Source: Oscillospiraceae bacterium (GTDB taxonomy: Bacteria; Bacillota; Clostridia; Oscillospirales; Oscillospiraceae). Taken from it: a stretch of DNA of 33,244 nt. Below are positions 1 through 8,843 of this stretch, piece by piece. Below the pieces are notes generated by a model. The model saw only the letters and a list, made by a program, of their open reading frames with translations. It ran no database searches and had not been told where the DNA came from. The translations under genes were made by a program, and so were the position numbers. Within the stretch, counting starts at the first letter, position 1, and each line of letters opens with the position of its first letter. The DNA lies in the NCBI GenBank assembly GCA_031261585.1, contig JAISJJ010000081.1:1-33244 (forward strand). Reading direction: 5' to 3'.

Positions 1-384
1 AGTCGCGGTTTTTGCCCACCCTCGCCGCCGCTGCCGTTCGCGCGTCTCACGCAAGCGCGAAGGGCGCGGTGTCTCGGGGTCAAGGGGCTCGCAAGCCCCT
101 GCGGGCTTTGGTTACTTTCTCCCGAAAGAAAGTAACGCCGCGCGGCGAGCGCGGACAGAGTTGCGAAACGATTAAAAACGCCCGCGACGCAAGTCGCGAG
201 ATTAATCGGTAATCAAGGGGGATTCTTCGCTTCGCTCAGAATGACAGCGGTGGGCAAGTCGCGCGCATGAGATTCTTCGCTTCGCTCTGAATGACAATGC
301 GGTGCAAAAAAACAAGTGGCGATGCGGACATCGCCCCCACAAAAGACATATTAGCGAGAATATCACATAAACAGGAGTACCCAC
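1..384. repeat. Repeat-rich intergenic DNA upstream of apgM
   Basis: No convincing gene is seen. A short hairpin (aggggct/agcccct) lies at 83-100. A 10-bp-stem palindrome at 111-136 (arms gttactttct and agaaagtaac) follows. A 26-bp unit starting gattcttcgcttcgctc occurs twice, at 221-246 and 271-296, differing at one base. A small open frame at 12-212 is Arg/Ala-rich, runs through these hairpins and has no ribosome binding site, so it is not called. The apgM ribosome binding site (aggag) is at about 373-377. Confidence 0.7.
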
Positions 385-1614
385 ATGAAATACGTTCTCA
401 TCATCGGCGACGGCATGGCGGACAACGCGGTGCCTGAGCTTGGCGGCAAGACGCCGCTCGAATACCTCGAAAAACCCGCGATGGACGCGCTTGCGTCGGC
501 GGGCGTACTCGGTCGCGTGAAAAACTGCCCCGACGGGTTGCCCGCGGGCAGCGACACCGCGATTTTGTCGATATTCGGGTGCGACCCGCGCGAGTGCTAC
601 ACGGGGCGCGCGCCGCTCGAAGCCGCTTCGACAGGTATCGCGCTCAATGCGGGCGATATCGCGTATCGCTGCAACATGGTGACGTTGGAGGACGCGGACA
701 AACCGTTCGCGGAGCTGAAAATACTGTCGCACTCTGCGGGGAGCATCGAGGGCGCGGAGTCCGAGGATATCGTCGCCGCGCTGTTCGCCGATCCGACGTT
801 CAAGCGCGCGGCTGACGCGGCGGGGGTTGTCGTATACCCCGCGCAGTCGTTCCGCCACATCGTCGTGCAGTCGGGCGCGACCGTCGAGGGGCTGAAGCTC
901 ACGCCGCCGCACGACCATTTGGGCGAGGTGATCGGCGCGTTGCTGCCGAGCGGTTCGGGCAACGCCGAGGTGCTGAAATCACTCATGAAACGCGCGTTCG
1001 AGACGCTGAATCACCACCCGCTGAACGAGAAACGCCGCGCCGAGGGCAAGCTGCCCGCGAACTGCGTGTGGTTCTGGGCGGAGGGGACGGCGGTGAAACT
1101 GCCGAGTTTCGTCGAACACTATAATAAAACGGGCGGCGTGATCTCCGCCGTGCCGCTGTGCCACGGTATCGCCGCGCTGACGGGACTTGAACGCGTATTT
1201 GTGGACGGCGCGACGGGGGAGTTGGACACGAACTACGAGGGCAAGGTCGATGCCGCGATTGAGACGCTGAAATCGCACCCGTTCGCCGCGATTCACGTCG
1301 AAGCACCCGACGAATGTACGCACAACGGCGATTTGCAGGGTAAACTCGAAGCCATACGGCGGCTCGACAGCCGCGTCGTCGCGCCGCTCGTCGAAAGACT
1401 GCGCGAGGGCGGGGAACCGTTCCGCGTACTCATATTATCCGACCACAAGACGCTGACAAGTACGCGCGGACACGACGGCGAACCCGTGCCGTACCTTATA
1501 TATGACTCGCGGTACGACCGCAAAACGGGTCTGCGCTACGCCGAGGACGACGCGGCGACGCAGGAACTCGTACCCGACGGCACCGCAATTATGGGGCGGT
1601 TGTTTGCAGAGTGA
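385..1614 (+). CDS. apgM: 2,3-bisphosphoglycerate-independent phosphoglycerate mutase, ApgM (archaeal-type)
   Basis: Cytosolic enzyme interconverting 3- and 2-phosphoglycerate in glycolysis and gluconeogenesis. The 409-residue length fits the ApgM branch (about 400 aa), which is shorter than GpmI (about 510 aa). Visible family features are the N-terminal metal site IIGDGMAD (Asp9 region), GGKTPLE at about 20-26, and the nucleophile motif GSDTA with Ser56 as the expected phosphoserine. A C-terminal metal/His region contains SDHKT and RGHDGEPVPY. The start at 385 has an aggag site 7 bases upstream. The stop overlaps the next gene by four bases, so the two are translationally coupled. ApgM is found in archaea and in several anaerobic bacterial lineages. 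The function is assigned with high confidence. Confidence 0.95.
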   Translation: MKYVLIIGDGMADNAVPELGGKTPLEYLEKPAMDALASAGVLGRVKNCPDGLPAGSDTAILSIFGCDPRECYTGRAPLEAASTGIALNAGDIAYRCNMVTLEDADKPFAELKILSHSAGSIEGAESEDIVAALFADPTFKRAADAAGVVVYPAQSFRHIVVQSGATVEGLKLTPPHDHLGEVIGALLPSGSGNAEVLKSLMKRAFETLNHHPLNEKRRAEGKLPANCVWFWAEGTAVKLPSFVEHYNKTGGVISAVPLCHGIAALTGLERVFVDGATGELDTNYEGKVDAAIETLKSHPFAAIHVEAPDECTHNGDLQGKLEAIRRLDSRVVAPLVERLREGGEPFRVLILSDHKTLTSTRGHDGEPVPYLIYDSRYDRKTGLRYAEDDAATQELVPDGTAIMGRLFAE

Positions 1615-2480
1615 GCGGCGATTTAACCGTTTCCGCGTTCGCTAAGATCAACCTGACGCTTGACGTTTTGGGACTGCGCGGCGACGGATATCACGAGATT
1701 TCGAGCGTCATGACGACGCTGCAATTGCACGACTCCGTGCGCGTATCAGTGCGCGAGGGGGACGGTATATTCGTCGCGGCGGGACTGCGGCATGTGCCGA
1801 GCGACATGCGCAACACGGCGGCTAAGGCGGCGGACGCGTTCCTGCGGCGCACGAATCAGCGGCTGCGCATAGAACTCTCACTGCGCAAACGCATACCCGT
1901 GGGTGCGGGTCTCGCGGGCGGGTCGGCTGACGCGGCGGCTACGCTTATCGCGCTGAATGCGCTGACCCGCGCGAAACTGCCGCGCGACGAACTCGCGGAT
2001 ATCGGCGCGGAGGTCGGCTCGGACGTGCCGTTTTGCGTACTCGGCGGGACGCGGTTGGCGCGCGGACGCGGCGAGGTGCTGAGCGCGTTGCCGAGTGTGC
2101 CGAATTGCCGCGTCGTCGTCGTCAAACCCGCGTTTTCGGTGTCCACACCCGTGCTGTTTCAGGCGATTGACAGCGTGGAAGCACCGCGTCGCCCCGACGA
2201 GAACGCCGTACTCGACGCTCTGCGTTGCGGGGATTTGCGCGCGGTTGCGGACGCGCTCGGCAATGTGTTCGAGGACGCGCTGACGGAGCCTACGCGACAC
2301 GAGATCGATGCGATAAAGACGCGGCTCACCTCGCTCGGCGCGCTTGCGGCGTCGATGACAGGCACGGGCAGTGCGGTATTCGCGCTGTTTGACGACGAAC
2401 TGAGTTCGCGGCGCGCCGCCGATACGATGCGGCGGCGGTACCGTGAGACATTTTTGACAAGAGTGCGTTCGGACGTGTAA
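1611..2480 (+). CDS. ispE: 4-diphosphocytidyl-2-C-methyl-D-erythritol kinase
   Basis: GHMP-family kinase that phosphorylates CDP-methylerythritol at the 2-hydroxyl with ATP in the MEP pathway to isoprenoid precursors. The N-terminus AKINLTLDVLGLR followed by DGYHEI is the IspE signature. The glycine-rich ATP loop PVGAGLAGGSADAAA lies at about residues 86-100, and the C-terminal GHMP motif SMTGTGSAVF is present. At 289 aa the length is normal. The start is GTG at 1611, sharing GTGA with the apgM stop codon; no separate promoter is seen. The presence of ispE shows the host uses the non-mevalonate route. No clear terminator follows, only a weak 6-bp inverted repeat (atgtgc/gcacat) near 2492-2518. 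Confidence 0.96.
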   Translation: MSGDLTVSAFAKINLTLDVLGLRGDGYHEISSVMTTLQLHDSVRVSVREGDGIFVAAGLRHVPSDMRNTAAKAADAFLRRTNQRLRIELSLRKRIPVGAGLAGGSADAAATLIALNALTRAKLPRDELADIGAEVGSDVPFCVLGGTRLARGRGEVLSALPSVPNCRVVVVKPAFSVSTPVLFQAIDSVEAPRRPDENAVLDALRCGDLRAVADALGNVFEDALTEPTRHEIDAIKTRLTSLGALAASMTGTGSAVFALFDDELSSRRAADTMRRRYRETFLTRVRSDV

Positions 2481-2788
2481 TACACGCCTGAATGTGCTCT
2501 TTTGTACATTTTGCACATCACGTCAAACCGCTTATATGTATTCTGACGTTGTTCGACACAAAACTGCGCAATAAAGGCACCTTGCAAAATATTGCGGTAC
2601 CTTGCAATCCTCGATTTCGGCGCGGAGCTGACGGCGCGCAGTTCACATTTTCGTCATAATTCACAATTTATTCATACCGCGCAATTTGCACAAACGAGCG
2701 TTGGCAAGGCTCGGTTTGAAACGAATTTTGAAACGAGCGCGCAAAGTTGTGCAAATGTGACAAATCATCAGAACGGGCAAAGTTTCTA
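2481..2788. other. AT-richer intergenic region with a 9-bp inverted repeat
   Basis: This stretch between ispE and the surface-protein promoter is clearly more AT-rich than its surroundings. It contains a perfect 9-bp inverted repeat, tttgcacaa at 2685-2693 and ttgtgcaaa at 2747-2755, and a tandem ttgaaacga. A 66-codon frame at 2592-2792 lacks a ribosome binding site and protein-like composition and is not called. The inverted repeat lies about 35 bases upstream of the -35 box, so it could be an operator; that is inference. Confidence 0.4.
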
Positions 2789-2817
2789 TTGATTTTTTTG
2801 TACAAAAGTACTATAAT
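2789..2817 (+). promoter_or_regulatory. Sigma-A-type promoter for the surface protein / ABC transporter operon
   Basis: TTGATT (2789-2794), a 17-base spacer, then a perfect TATAAT (2812-2817). Transcription would start near 2824, giving a 5' leader of roughly 100 bases before the ATG at 2923. Confidence 0.8.
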
Positions 2818-2922
2818 TCAATCACTGAGATGTTTGTATGTTCTCATGCAAACTTGAATACCTTTCACAGCGAGAATCAAACCACGGACGCATCCCAATT
2901 ATTTTCAGTAGGAGGAAACTCG

Positions 2923-4854
2923 ATGAAAAAGGCACTCGCGCTTGTCATTGCCATAGTTCTGTTAGTGGCATTGGCGGCACCCCTGGCGGTCTCTGCCGAA
3001 GCAGCTGTTCCGCCGGAACTCGCGACCGCGTTCCCCGTCGGAACATGGCCGCTGCCCGCAGGGGCGTATGATCCCGGTCTCGATGGCAACAACATCCCCG
3101 ATGGCGTGACAATCTACGGATTGTTTGACGCCGCCTACGCACCGCTCCCCGCTCCCACAGCGGTAACGGGGTACACCGCGGCGGCAGACGCCGCATCCGT
3201 CACAGCGGGCACGTTTTACGTACTGACAACGTCCAGCGGATTCCAGTACGTTCTCGTTGGCGCAACGGGCGGCGGAGCAGCACCTGCTGATCCCGCACCC
3301 GCACCTGCCGATCCCGCACCCGCACCCGCCGATCCGGCACCCGCACCTGCGGCACCGGCTCCCGACCTCACGCAGCCCTCGGCGGTCACAGGTTCGTTCC
3401 TCGACTCATATGAGTTGACGTTCGGACGTGACGCAGAGATTCCGAACCGTTTCTTCACGGTCACGAACCTCTACGACCACTATATCTACACGATCAACCC
3501 CACAGTCGCCACGGCGCACAACTACACAGTGTTCCTCAAAGCCGTTGCGGGCAACACGATCTACTTCTCCGAACCCACCTACGTTCAGTTCGGCGAGACA
3601 AAGGCGTTGTTCACCTACAATAAGGGTATCGACGGCACGGGCAAGTACAGAGTGGACGAAGACCTCGCGAATTACCCCGAGTTCGAGCTGTACCCCGCGT
3701 TGGCGGGCAAGACGCTTCTCGACGGCGTGATCTATTTCACGAACAGCAAGGGCGAGATGCAGGGCGACTACGGCAAGGGTACGAACCATAAGAACATCGT
3801 CCCCGATGCCACAAACGTCAGCTCCGCGAACTTCAAACTGCTGACCGCCGCGGCGTACGAGCAGTATCAAGCGGGCGATACGATGTGGTCTGAGGACTTC
3901 ACCATCGCCAAGATCAAGAATCCTCCTCCGTTCTATCCGCTTGAGAGTTATTGGAAAGACCCCTCCACGGTTCAGCTTCCCACAGGACCGAACGTCAAGT
4001 ACGTCTCCATTAGCGTTGACGGTTATCTCAAACTCGCGTCGGTTCCCTACGGTATGGAAGACGGCGAGACGCTTCAGGACATGATAGCCAAGCTGCATGA
4101 ACTGCTGTATGAAGGCGAAGGCAAAGACAGAACAGGCGGCGGATCGGAAGGCTTTGCAGCCAGCTCCGATAACCAGTTTAACATGTTGCTGATCTCAAAA
4201 TTCGCAGGCGTTACGGGAACCCCGTTCGTCCTTCTCGACGGTGTTGTCATGGGCAACCTGCAGTGGTCGGGCAAGAACGACATCGGCGCATACAACGGCG
4301 AGACGGACTTCACAACAGTCGCTCTGATAATCGGTTCCAGCGTGCAGTACGCTATGCCGACGCTGAGCATCAACTACGATGCGGCGAAAGAGCTTGTCAC
4401 AGTTCAGAAGTGGACGATGGATATGGCGACATATCTCTCCAACCCCGAACCGATGGCGGGAATCGATGTCGTTGACCCGAAAGACGGTACGCTTATAGGC
4501 ACAACAGGTGCTGACGGTACTGTGGCGGCAAAGATTGACGCGACAAAGAGCGGCATTATTGCAGCTAAGGGTATCAGTTCCGTACCGCTCGATCCGACGA
4601 AAGCCACCGCGCAGTTTGAGCCTTACAGAGCAAACGACTACAAAGACCTCGTTGACTATGACGGACGTTACGCCCCCGGTCTTGCCGACTACGGCGTGTT
4701 CACGGGTCGTCCCGGTCGCCAGATCATCGTAATCGTCGTCATCGCCGCAATATTTACTATCCCGCTCGCGATTATCGTGCTCCACGCGCAGCGCAGTGAG
4801 ATCCGCAACCGCGGTCGCAAATTCCTGCAATCGCAGCCCCTTTCCAGAGGCTAA
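2923..4854 (+). CDS. Large secreted, C-terminally membrane-anchored surface protein with a WPLPAG-type domain
   Basis: 643-residue exported protein of unknown function. The reading frame extends upstream to 2830, but the ATG at 2923 is chosen because aggagg lies at 2910-2915 and a clear signal peptide follows (MKKALAL, hydrophobic core, cleavage near AVSAEA). Residues about 31-115 form a domain repeated twice in the lipoprotein at 31099 (AFPVG-WPL-AGAYDPGLD, IPDG, LFDAAYA, PAPTAV-GY). A Pro/Ala linker built of PADPAPA units covers about 119-147. A long extracellular region follows; a stretch beginning VSISVDGYLKLASVPYGMED (about 360 onward) faintly recalls DUF4430/transcobalamin-like beta-grasp domains, which is speculative. 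Near residues 600-622 is one transmembrane helix (IIVIVVIAAIFTIPLAIIVL) with a basic cytoplasmic tail. It sits 47 bases upstream of the ABC transporter, so it may be its surface receptor or partner. Confidence 0.85.
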   Translation: MKKALALVIAIVLLVALAAPLAVSAEAAVPPELATAFPVGTWPLPAGAYDPGLDGNNIPDGVTIYGLFDAAYAPLPAPTAVTGYTAAADAASVTAGTFYVLTTSSGFQYVLVGATGGGAAPADPAPAPADPAPAPADPAPAPAAPAPDLTQPSAVTGSFLDSYELTFGRDAEIPNRFFTVTNLYDHYIYTINPTVATAHNYTVFLKAVAGNTIYFSEPTYVQFGETKALFTYNKGIDGTGKYRVDEDLANYPEFELYPALAGKTLLDGVIYFTNSKGEMQGDYGKGTNHKNIVPDATNVSSANFKLLTAAAYEQYQAGDTMWSEDFTIAKIKNPPPFYPLESYWKDPSTVQLPTGPNVKYVSISVDGYLKLASVPYGMEDGETLQDMIAKLHELLYEGEGKDRTGGGSEGFAASSDNQFNMLLISKFAGVTGTPFVLLDGVVMGNLQWSGKNDIGAYNGETDFTTVALIIGSSVQYAMPTLSINYDAAKELVTVQKWTMDMATYLSNPEPMAGIDVVDPKDGTLIGTTGADGTVAAKIDATKSGIIAAKGISSVPLDPTKATAQFEPYRANDYKDLVDYDGRYAPGLADYGVFTGRPGRQIIVIVVIAAIFTIPLAIIVLHAQRSEIRNRGRKFLQSQPLSRG

Positions 4855-4901
4855 GTCGACGTTTCCATTAGCGTCACAAAATATAACAGGAGGAATTACT
4901 C

Positions 4902-6722
4902 ATGGCAGTTATTGGGACTGTCGGCTCTGCCGGTATGAAAAAGCAGAAGTTCGGCGAAGTTATGAAGCGTATCGTCAAGATGACATATCCGTACTGGGTT
5001 TTGTCAGAGGAAAAGTGGGCGAGCTTGGGCATGTTGCTTATCAACATCTTCATGATGGTATTCAACACCTCGTTCGTCGGCGTCCGTATGGCGGCGTGGA
5101 ATGCTGACTGGCTCAGCTCGTTCTCAAACAAGAACGCAGCCCAGTGGATTCAGCAAATGCTCGTTTTCATCGTCGTCGGCGTGTCGCAGACAATGGTGCA
5201 GACGTTCAACGGTTACATCTCGAGCTGGATTTCGATTCGGTGGCGTCGTTGGATGACAGCGCGTTACCTCAAGCTCTGGATGGAGAACAGCAACCACTAC
5301 AAAATGCAACTCAGCGGCAACGAAACTGATAACCCCGATCAGCGTATCACTGAGGACATCACGCAGTTCATCAGCTTCACATGGATGTACTCGTTCTCGT
5401 TCGTACAGAACATTCTCTCGTTCGTTACATACACGGTCATTCTGTGGAACCAGTCCGCTATCATTCCGCTGAAATTCGGTCTCAAAGGCGGTTTTGACGG
5501 ACACGGCGACTTCTCGGTTCCCGGTCACTTCCTCTGGATCGCAATCCTGTGGACGTTGATCACAACGGGTCTCACCCACTGGATCGGCAAACCGATGACC
5601 CGTCTGACCTTTGACCAGCAGATGTATGACGCGAACTTCCGTTTCTCGCTGGTTCGTTTCCGCGAGAACTCTGAGCAGATCGCGCTTCTGAAAGGTGAAG
5701 AAGTCGAGCACGCCCGTCTGATGGGAACCCTCGGCGATTCGATCACCAACCAGTTCCGCACCATGGGTCGGACGATGCGCATGGGCTGGGTCTCGGCGGT
5801 TCTCGCCTACGGCGACATGCTGATGTTCTCGTTCCTGCTCGGACCCGCGTTCTTCTACTACGGCGCGATCCCCGACTACGGCACCTACACATACGTCGCG
5901 GGTATCTTCTTGAACGTGACGAACGGTCTGAAATGGTTCCAGACCAACTACTCGGGACTTGCAGCCTACATCGCGGTCACCGACCGTCTGTACGCGTTCA
6001 ACTCCAACTACGAGAACACGATCAAGACAATGCGTGAGTCGCAGTTGCAGTTCCGCAACAGCCCGACCGAAGAGTTGGAGATCCACGACCTCGACGTGTA
6101 CCTGCCGTACGGCAAGCTCCAAATCTCGGCGAAAGACTTCACGTTCAAACACGGTGAGAAGATCCTCATCAAGGGACGTACAGGCGCAGGTAAGACGACA
6201 CTGTTCCGCGTTCTGTCAGGCATTTGGCCGTATGCCAAGGGCGACATCGCTCTGCCGAACACCCGCGTAATCGTTCTGCCGCAGAACCCGTACTTCCCGA
6301 TCGGCTCCCTCATCGAAGCCATCAGCTATCCTGAACCGCCCGACACGTACAAGCGTGAGGACATTCAGAGCGCACTGAAAGACGTCGGTCTGACGCAGCT
6401 TGTTGATCGTATCGACGAGGTTGGTCACTGGAACATGCAGCTCTCAGGTGGTGAGCAACAGCGTGCAGGTATCGCCCGCGCGATGCTCTACAAGCCCGAC
6501 TATCTGTTCTTCGACGAAGCTACCGCATCAATGGACGAACCCTCCGAGGAAGAGCTGTACTCGATGCTGCTCGAGCGTATGAAAGAGACCACGATCATCT
6601 CGATCGGTCACCGCAGTTCGCTCCAGAAGTTCCACGAGCGTCTCATCTTCGCGGAAGGAGTTCCCGGTGGTTCCTACGAGTTCCAAGAGCGCGACATCAA
6701 GAGCTTCAGCGACGCCGAGTAA
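4902..6722 (+). CDS. ABC transporter with fused membrane and ATPase domains (SbmA/BacA, Rv1819c-like; COG4178)
   Basis: 606-residue half-transporter expected to dimerise in the membrane. The N-terminal ~370 residues are hydrophobic with a conserved core (WISIRWRRWMTARYL, DNPDQRI-EDI) typical of the SbmA_BacA/ABC_membrane_2 family. The C-terminal ATPase has Walker A GRTGAGKTT (425-433), signature LSGGEQQR (514-521), Walker B YLFFDEAT (534-541) and the H-loop His in IGHRSS. Known relatives import vitamin B12, bleomycin or antimicrobial peptides, although many are uncharacterised. The ribosome binding site aggagg is just upstream. It is co-transcribed with the secreted protein before it and followed by a terminator. 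Both genes use cgt/ggt/aac-rich codons unlike the GC3-extreme neighbours, which suggests high expression. The substrate is unknown. Confidence 0.88.
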   Translation: MAVIGTVGSAGMKKQKFGEVMKRIVKMTYPYWVLSEEKWASLGMLLINIFMMVFNTSFVGVRMAAWNADWLSSFSNKNAAQWIQQMLVFIVVGVSQTMVQTFNGYISSWISIRWRRWMTARYLKLWMENSNHYKMQLSGNETDNPDQRITEDITQFISFTWMYSFSFVQNILSFVTYTVILWNQSAIIPLKFGLKGGFDGHGDFSVPGHFLWIAILWTLITTGLTHWIGKPMTRLTFDQQMYDANFRFSLVRFRENSEQIALLKGEEVEHARLMGTLGDSITNQFRTMGRTMRMGWVSAVLAYGDMLMFSFLLGPAFFYYGAIPDYGTYTYVAGIFLNVTNGLKWFQTNYSGLAAYIAVTDRLYAFNSNYENTIKTMRESQLQFRNSPTEELEIHDLDVYLPYGKLQISAKDFTFKHGEKILIKGRTGAGKTTLFRVLSGIWPYAKGDIALPNTRVIVLPQNPYFPIGSLIEAISYPEPPDTYKREDIQSALKDVGLTQLVDRIDEVGHWNMQLSGGEQQRAGIARAMLYKPDYLFFDEATASMDEPSEEELYSMLLERMKETTIISIGHRSSLQKFHERLIFAEGVPGGSYEFQERDIKSFSDAE

Positions 6723-6758
6723 TCGACGTTTCCCTCCCGCACATACTGAATACCATTC

Positions 6759-6794
6759 GACTGCGTCCGTTTTCGGGCGCAGTCGTGCTTTTGC
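6759..6794 (+). terminator. Rho-independent terminator after the ABC transporter gene
   Basis: A 10-bp stem (6759-6768 with 6775-6784, one G-T pair) has a 6-base loop and is followed by a short T-rich tail (gtgctttt). Confidence 0.75.
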
Positions 6795-6803
6795 CGAAAA
6801 TTC

Positions 6804-6832
6804 TTGACATACGGCAAGAAATGTTGTATTAT
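6804..6832 (+). promoter_or_regulatory. Sigma-A-type promoter for the flavoenzyme-cupin operon
   Basis: Perfect TTGACA (6804-6809), a 17-base spacer, then TATTAT (6827-6832). The predicted start near 6839 supports translation from the ATG at 6864 rather than the earlier in-frame ATG at 6846. Confidence 0.85.
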
Positions 6833-6863
6833 TTAGCCAATAAATATGCGCAAAGGAGTACGT

Positions 6864-8843
6864 ATGTACACACAAAAATATCCGCATCTGTTTACGCCGA
6901 TCAAACTCGGCAACACGGTGTTCCGCAACCGCATTTTCGGTTCGCCGACGGGCTATCAGGAGTTGACCTCCGAGGAATTTCCGACGCAGGACACCGCCGC
7001 GTATTTCGCGCGCAAGGCTCGCGGCGGCGCGGCATCTGTCGCCGTCGGCGAGTGCGTCGTGGACTCGAAACGGGGACGCGGCGGCGCGAACCACATGCCG
7101 CTCGACAATCCCGAGATTCTCGGTGCGCTGACGATGCTCGCCGAGAGCATCTCGCAGTACGGTGCCGTCCCCGTGGCGGAACTGCAACACGCGGGCATGT
7201 TCGCGGAAGCGTCACAGGCGGCGGGCTATCCGATCTACGGACCCGTCGAGATCAAAGGCGTCCACGGCGAGATCGCCCACGCGGACGGTGAGGGCATGCA
7301 CGTGCTCGCGATGACCGAGGAGGTCATCGAGGAGACGATTGAGGCGTACGCCGACGCCGCGCTGTTCGCGAAACAGTGCGGGTTCGGCATGGTGCTCGTC
7401 CACGGCGGACACGGTTGGCTGATGTCGCAATTCCTGTCGCCGTACATCAACGTGCGCGACGACCACTGGGGCGGTTCGCTGCAAAACCGTGTGCGGTTCC
7501 CGATTGCGGTGTGCGAGCGCATACGGCAGAAGTGCGGACGCGGGTTCCCGATTGAGTTCCGCATGTCCGCGACAGAGGCGAATCCCGCGGGCTACGGGGT
7601 GGACGAGGGCGTAAAAATCGCGATTGAGCTTGACGGTCACGTCGATTTGATCCACGCGTCGGCGGGGAACCACGAGGTGCGCGACGCGTTCGTCGTGACG
7701 CATCCGTCGATGTTCCTGCCCGACGGTTGCAACGCGTATCTCGCCGCCGAGATAAAGAAACACGTCAAAACCCCCGTCGCCACAGTCGGTGCGTTCACGG
7801 AACCCGAACTGATGGAGGAGACGATAGCGTCGGGTCGCGCCGACGTCATCGAGGTCGCGCGCGAACTTATCGCCGACCCCGACATGCCGATCAAGGCGCG
7901 CGCGGGGCGCGAGAGCGAGATCACAAAGTGTATGCGGTGCTTCACGTGCTTCTCGCACCTGATCGCGAACCGCCAATTCTGCTGCGCCGTCAACCCCGAA
8001 ATCGGTGTTGAGCGCGAAGCCGAGCTGCTGAAACTGCCGCCGAAGTCAACGAAACGCGTACTCATCGCGGGCGGCGGTGTCGCGGGTATGCAGGCGGCAC
8101 TCACGGCGCGCGAACGCGGTCACGAGGTGATACTGTGCGAGAAGTCGGGACAACTCGGCGGCGCGCTGCGGTGCGAAAAAGATGTGCCGTTCAAGGAAAA
8201 ACTCTCGGAATACTTGGATTTACAGGCGAAACGCATCGCCGAAGCGGGCATTGACCTGCGGCTGAACACGGCGGTAACGCCGCAACTCGCGCAGGATATC
8301 GCGCCTGACGTGCTGATTGCGGCACTCGGTGCGCGCCCCGTCACGCCGCGTATTCAGGGCATCGACGGGAAGAACGTCGCGGCGGCTGAGGATGTGTACG
8401 TCGACACGACGCTCGCGGGCAAGCGCGTCGTCATCATCGGCGGCGGTCTCGTCGGTACCGAACTCGCGATTTTCCTCGCGGGACAGGGGCGCGAGGTCAC
8501 GATTGTAGAGATGCTGTCCGAACTGTCCGACGGCGGCAACCAACTGCACGCAATCGCGCTCGACGTGAAAATCCGCGAGCTGGGCATCAAACTCTCGCTC
8601 GGCACGGGTGTCACCGAGATAACGGACAGTGCCGTCGTCGCCGATAAGGCGGGCGATTGCGTGATTTTCGAGTGCGACACCGTGATCTACGCGGTCGGTC
8701 AGCGTCCGCTGTGGGATGAGACGGACGCGTTGCGGTTCTGCGCGCCCGAATTTCACCAGATCGGCGACTGTCTCACGCCGAAGAACATACGCGCGGCGAC
8801 AAAGGCGGCGTATTTCACCGCAAACAACATAGGGCGCGCGTGA
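6864..8843 (+). CDS. Old Yellow Enzyme / enoate reductase family FMN-FAD-[4Fe-4S] oxidoreductase
   Basis: 659-residue multidomain flavoenzyme of the 2,4-dienoyl-CoA reductase/enoate reductase/BaiCD-BaiH type, expected to reduce an activated C=C bond with NAD(P)H. The N-terminal TIM barrel (about 1-340) shows HGGHGWLMSQFLSP and WGGSLQNR, hallmarks of the group. The cluster ligands are Cys356, Cys359, Cys362 and Cys374 (spacing 2-2-11; E. coli FadH has 2-3-11). The C-terminal FAD/NAD(P) part has IAGGGVAGMQAA and a second VVIIGGGLVGTE Rossmann motif. The start is ATG 6864 because aaaggag lies at 6852-6858, inside the longer reading frame. Its stop overlaps the cupin start (TGATG). The substrate is unknown; a role in the anaerobic catabolism encoded nearby is inference. 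Confidence 0.9.
   Translation: MYTQKYPHLFTPIKLGNTVFRNRIFGSPTGYQELTSEEFPTQDTAAYFARKARGGAASVAVGECVVDSKRGRGGANHMPLDNPEILGALTMLAESISQYGAVPVAELQHAGMFAEASQAAGYPIYGPVEIKGVHGEIAHADGEGMHVLAMTEEVIEETIEAYADAALFAKQCGFGMVLVHGGHGWLMSQFLSPYINVRDDHWGGSLQNRVRFPIAVCERIRQKCGRGFPIEFRMSATEANPAGYGVDEGVKIAIELDGHVDLIHASAGNHEVRDAFVVTHPSMFLPDGCNAYLAAEIKKHVKTPVATVGAFTEPELMEETIASGRADVIEVARELIADPDMPIKARAGRESEITKCMRCFTCFSHLIANRQFCCAVNPEIGVEREAELLKLPPKSTKRVLIAGGGVAGMQAALTARERGHEVILCEKSGQLGGALRCEKDVPFKEKLSEYLDLQAKRIAEAGIDLRLNTAVTPQLAQDIAPDVLIAALGARPVTPRIQGIDGKNVAAAEDVYVDTTLAGKRVVIIGGGLVGTELAIFLAGQGREVTIVEMLSELSDGGNQLHAIALDVKIRELGIKLSLGTGVTEITDSAVVADKAGDCVIFECDTVIYAVGQRPLWDETDALRFCAPEFHQIGDCLTPKNIRAATKAAYFTANNIGRA

Noticed and set aside
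12..212. 66-codon frame at the window start
   Set aside because: Runs through palindromic repeats, lacks a ribosome site and has no similarity that I recognise.
2592..2792. 66-codon frame upstream of the surface-protein gene
   Set aside because: No ribosome site, low-complexity composition, ends in the promoter -35 box.
5124..6152. 342-codon minus-strand frame opposite the ABC transporter
   Set aside because: Shadow; composition not protein-like and the plus strand has intact transporter motifs.
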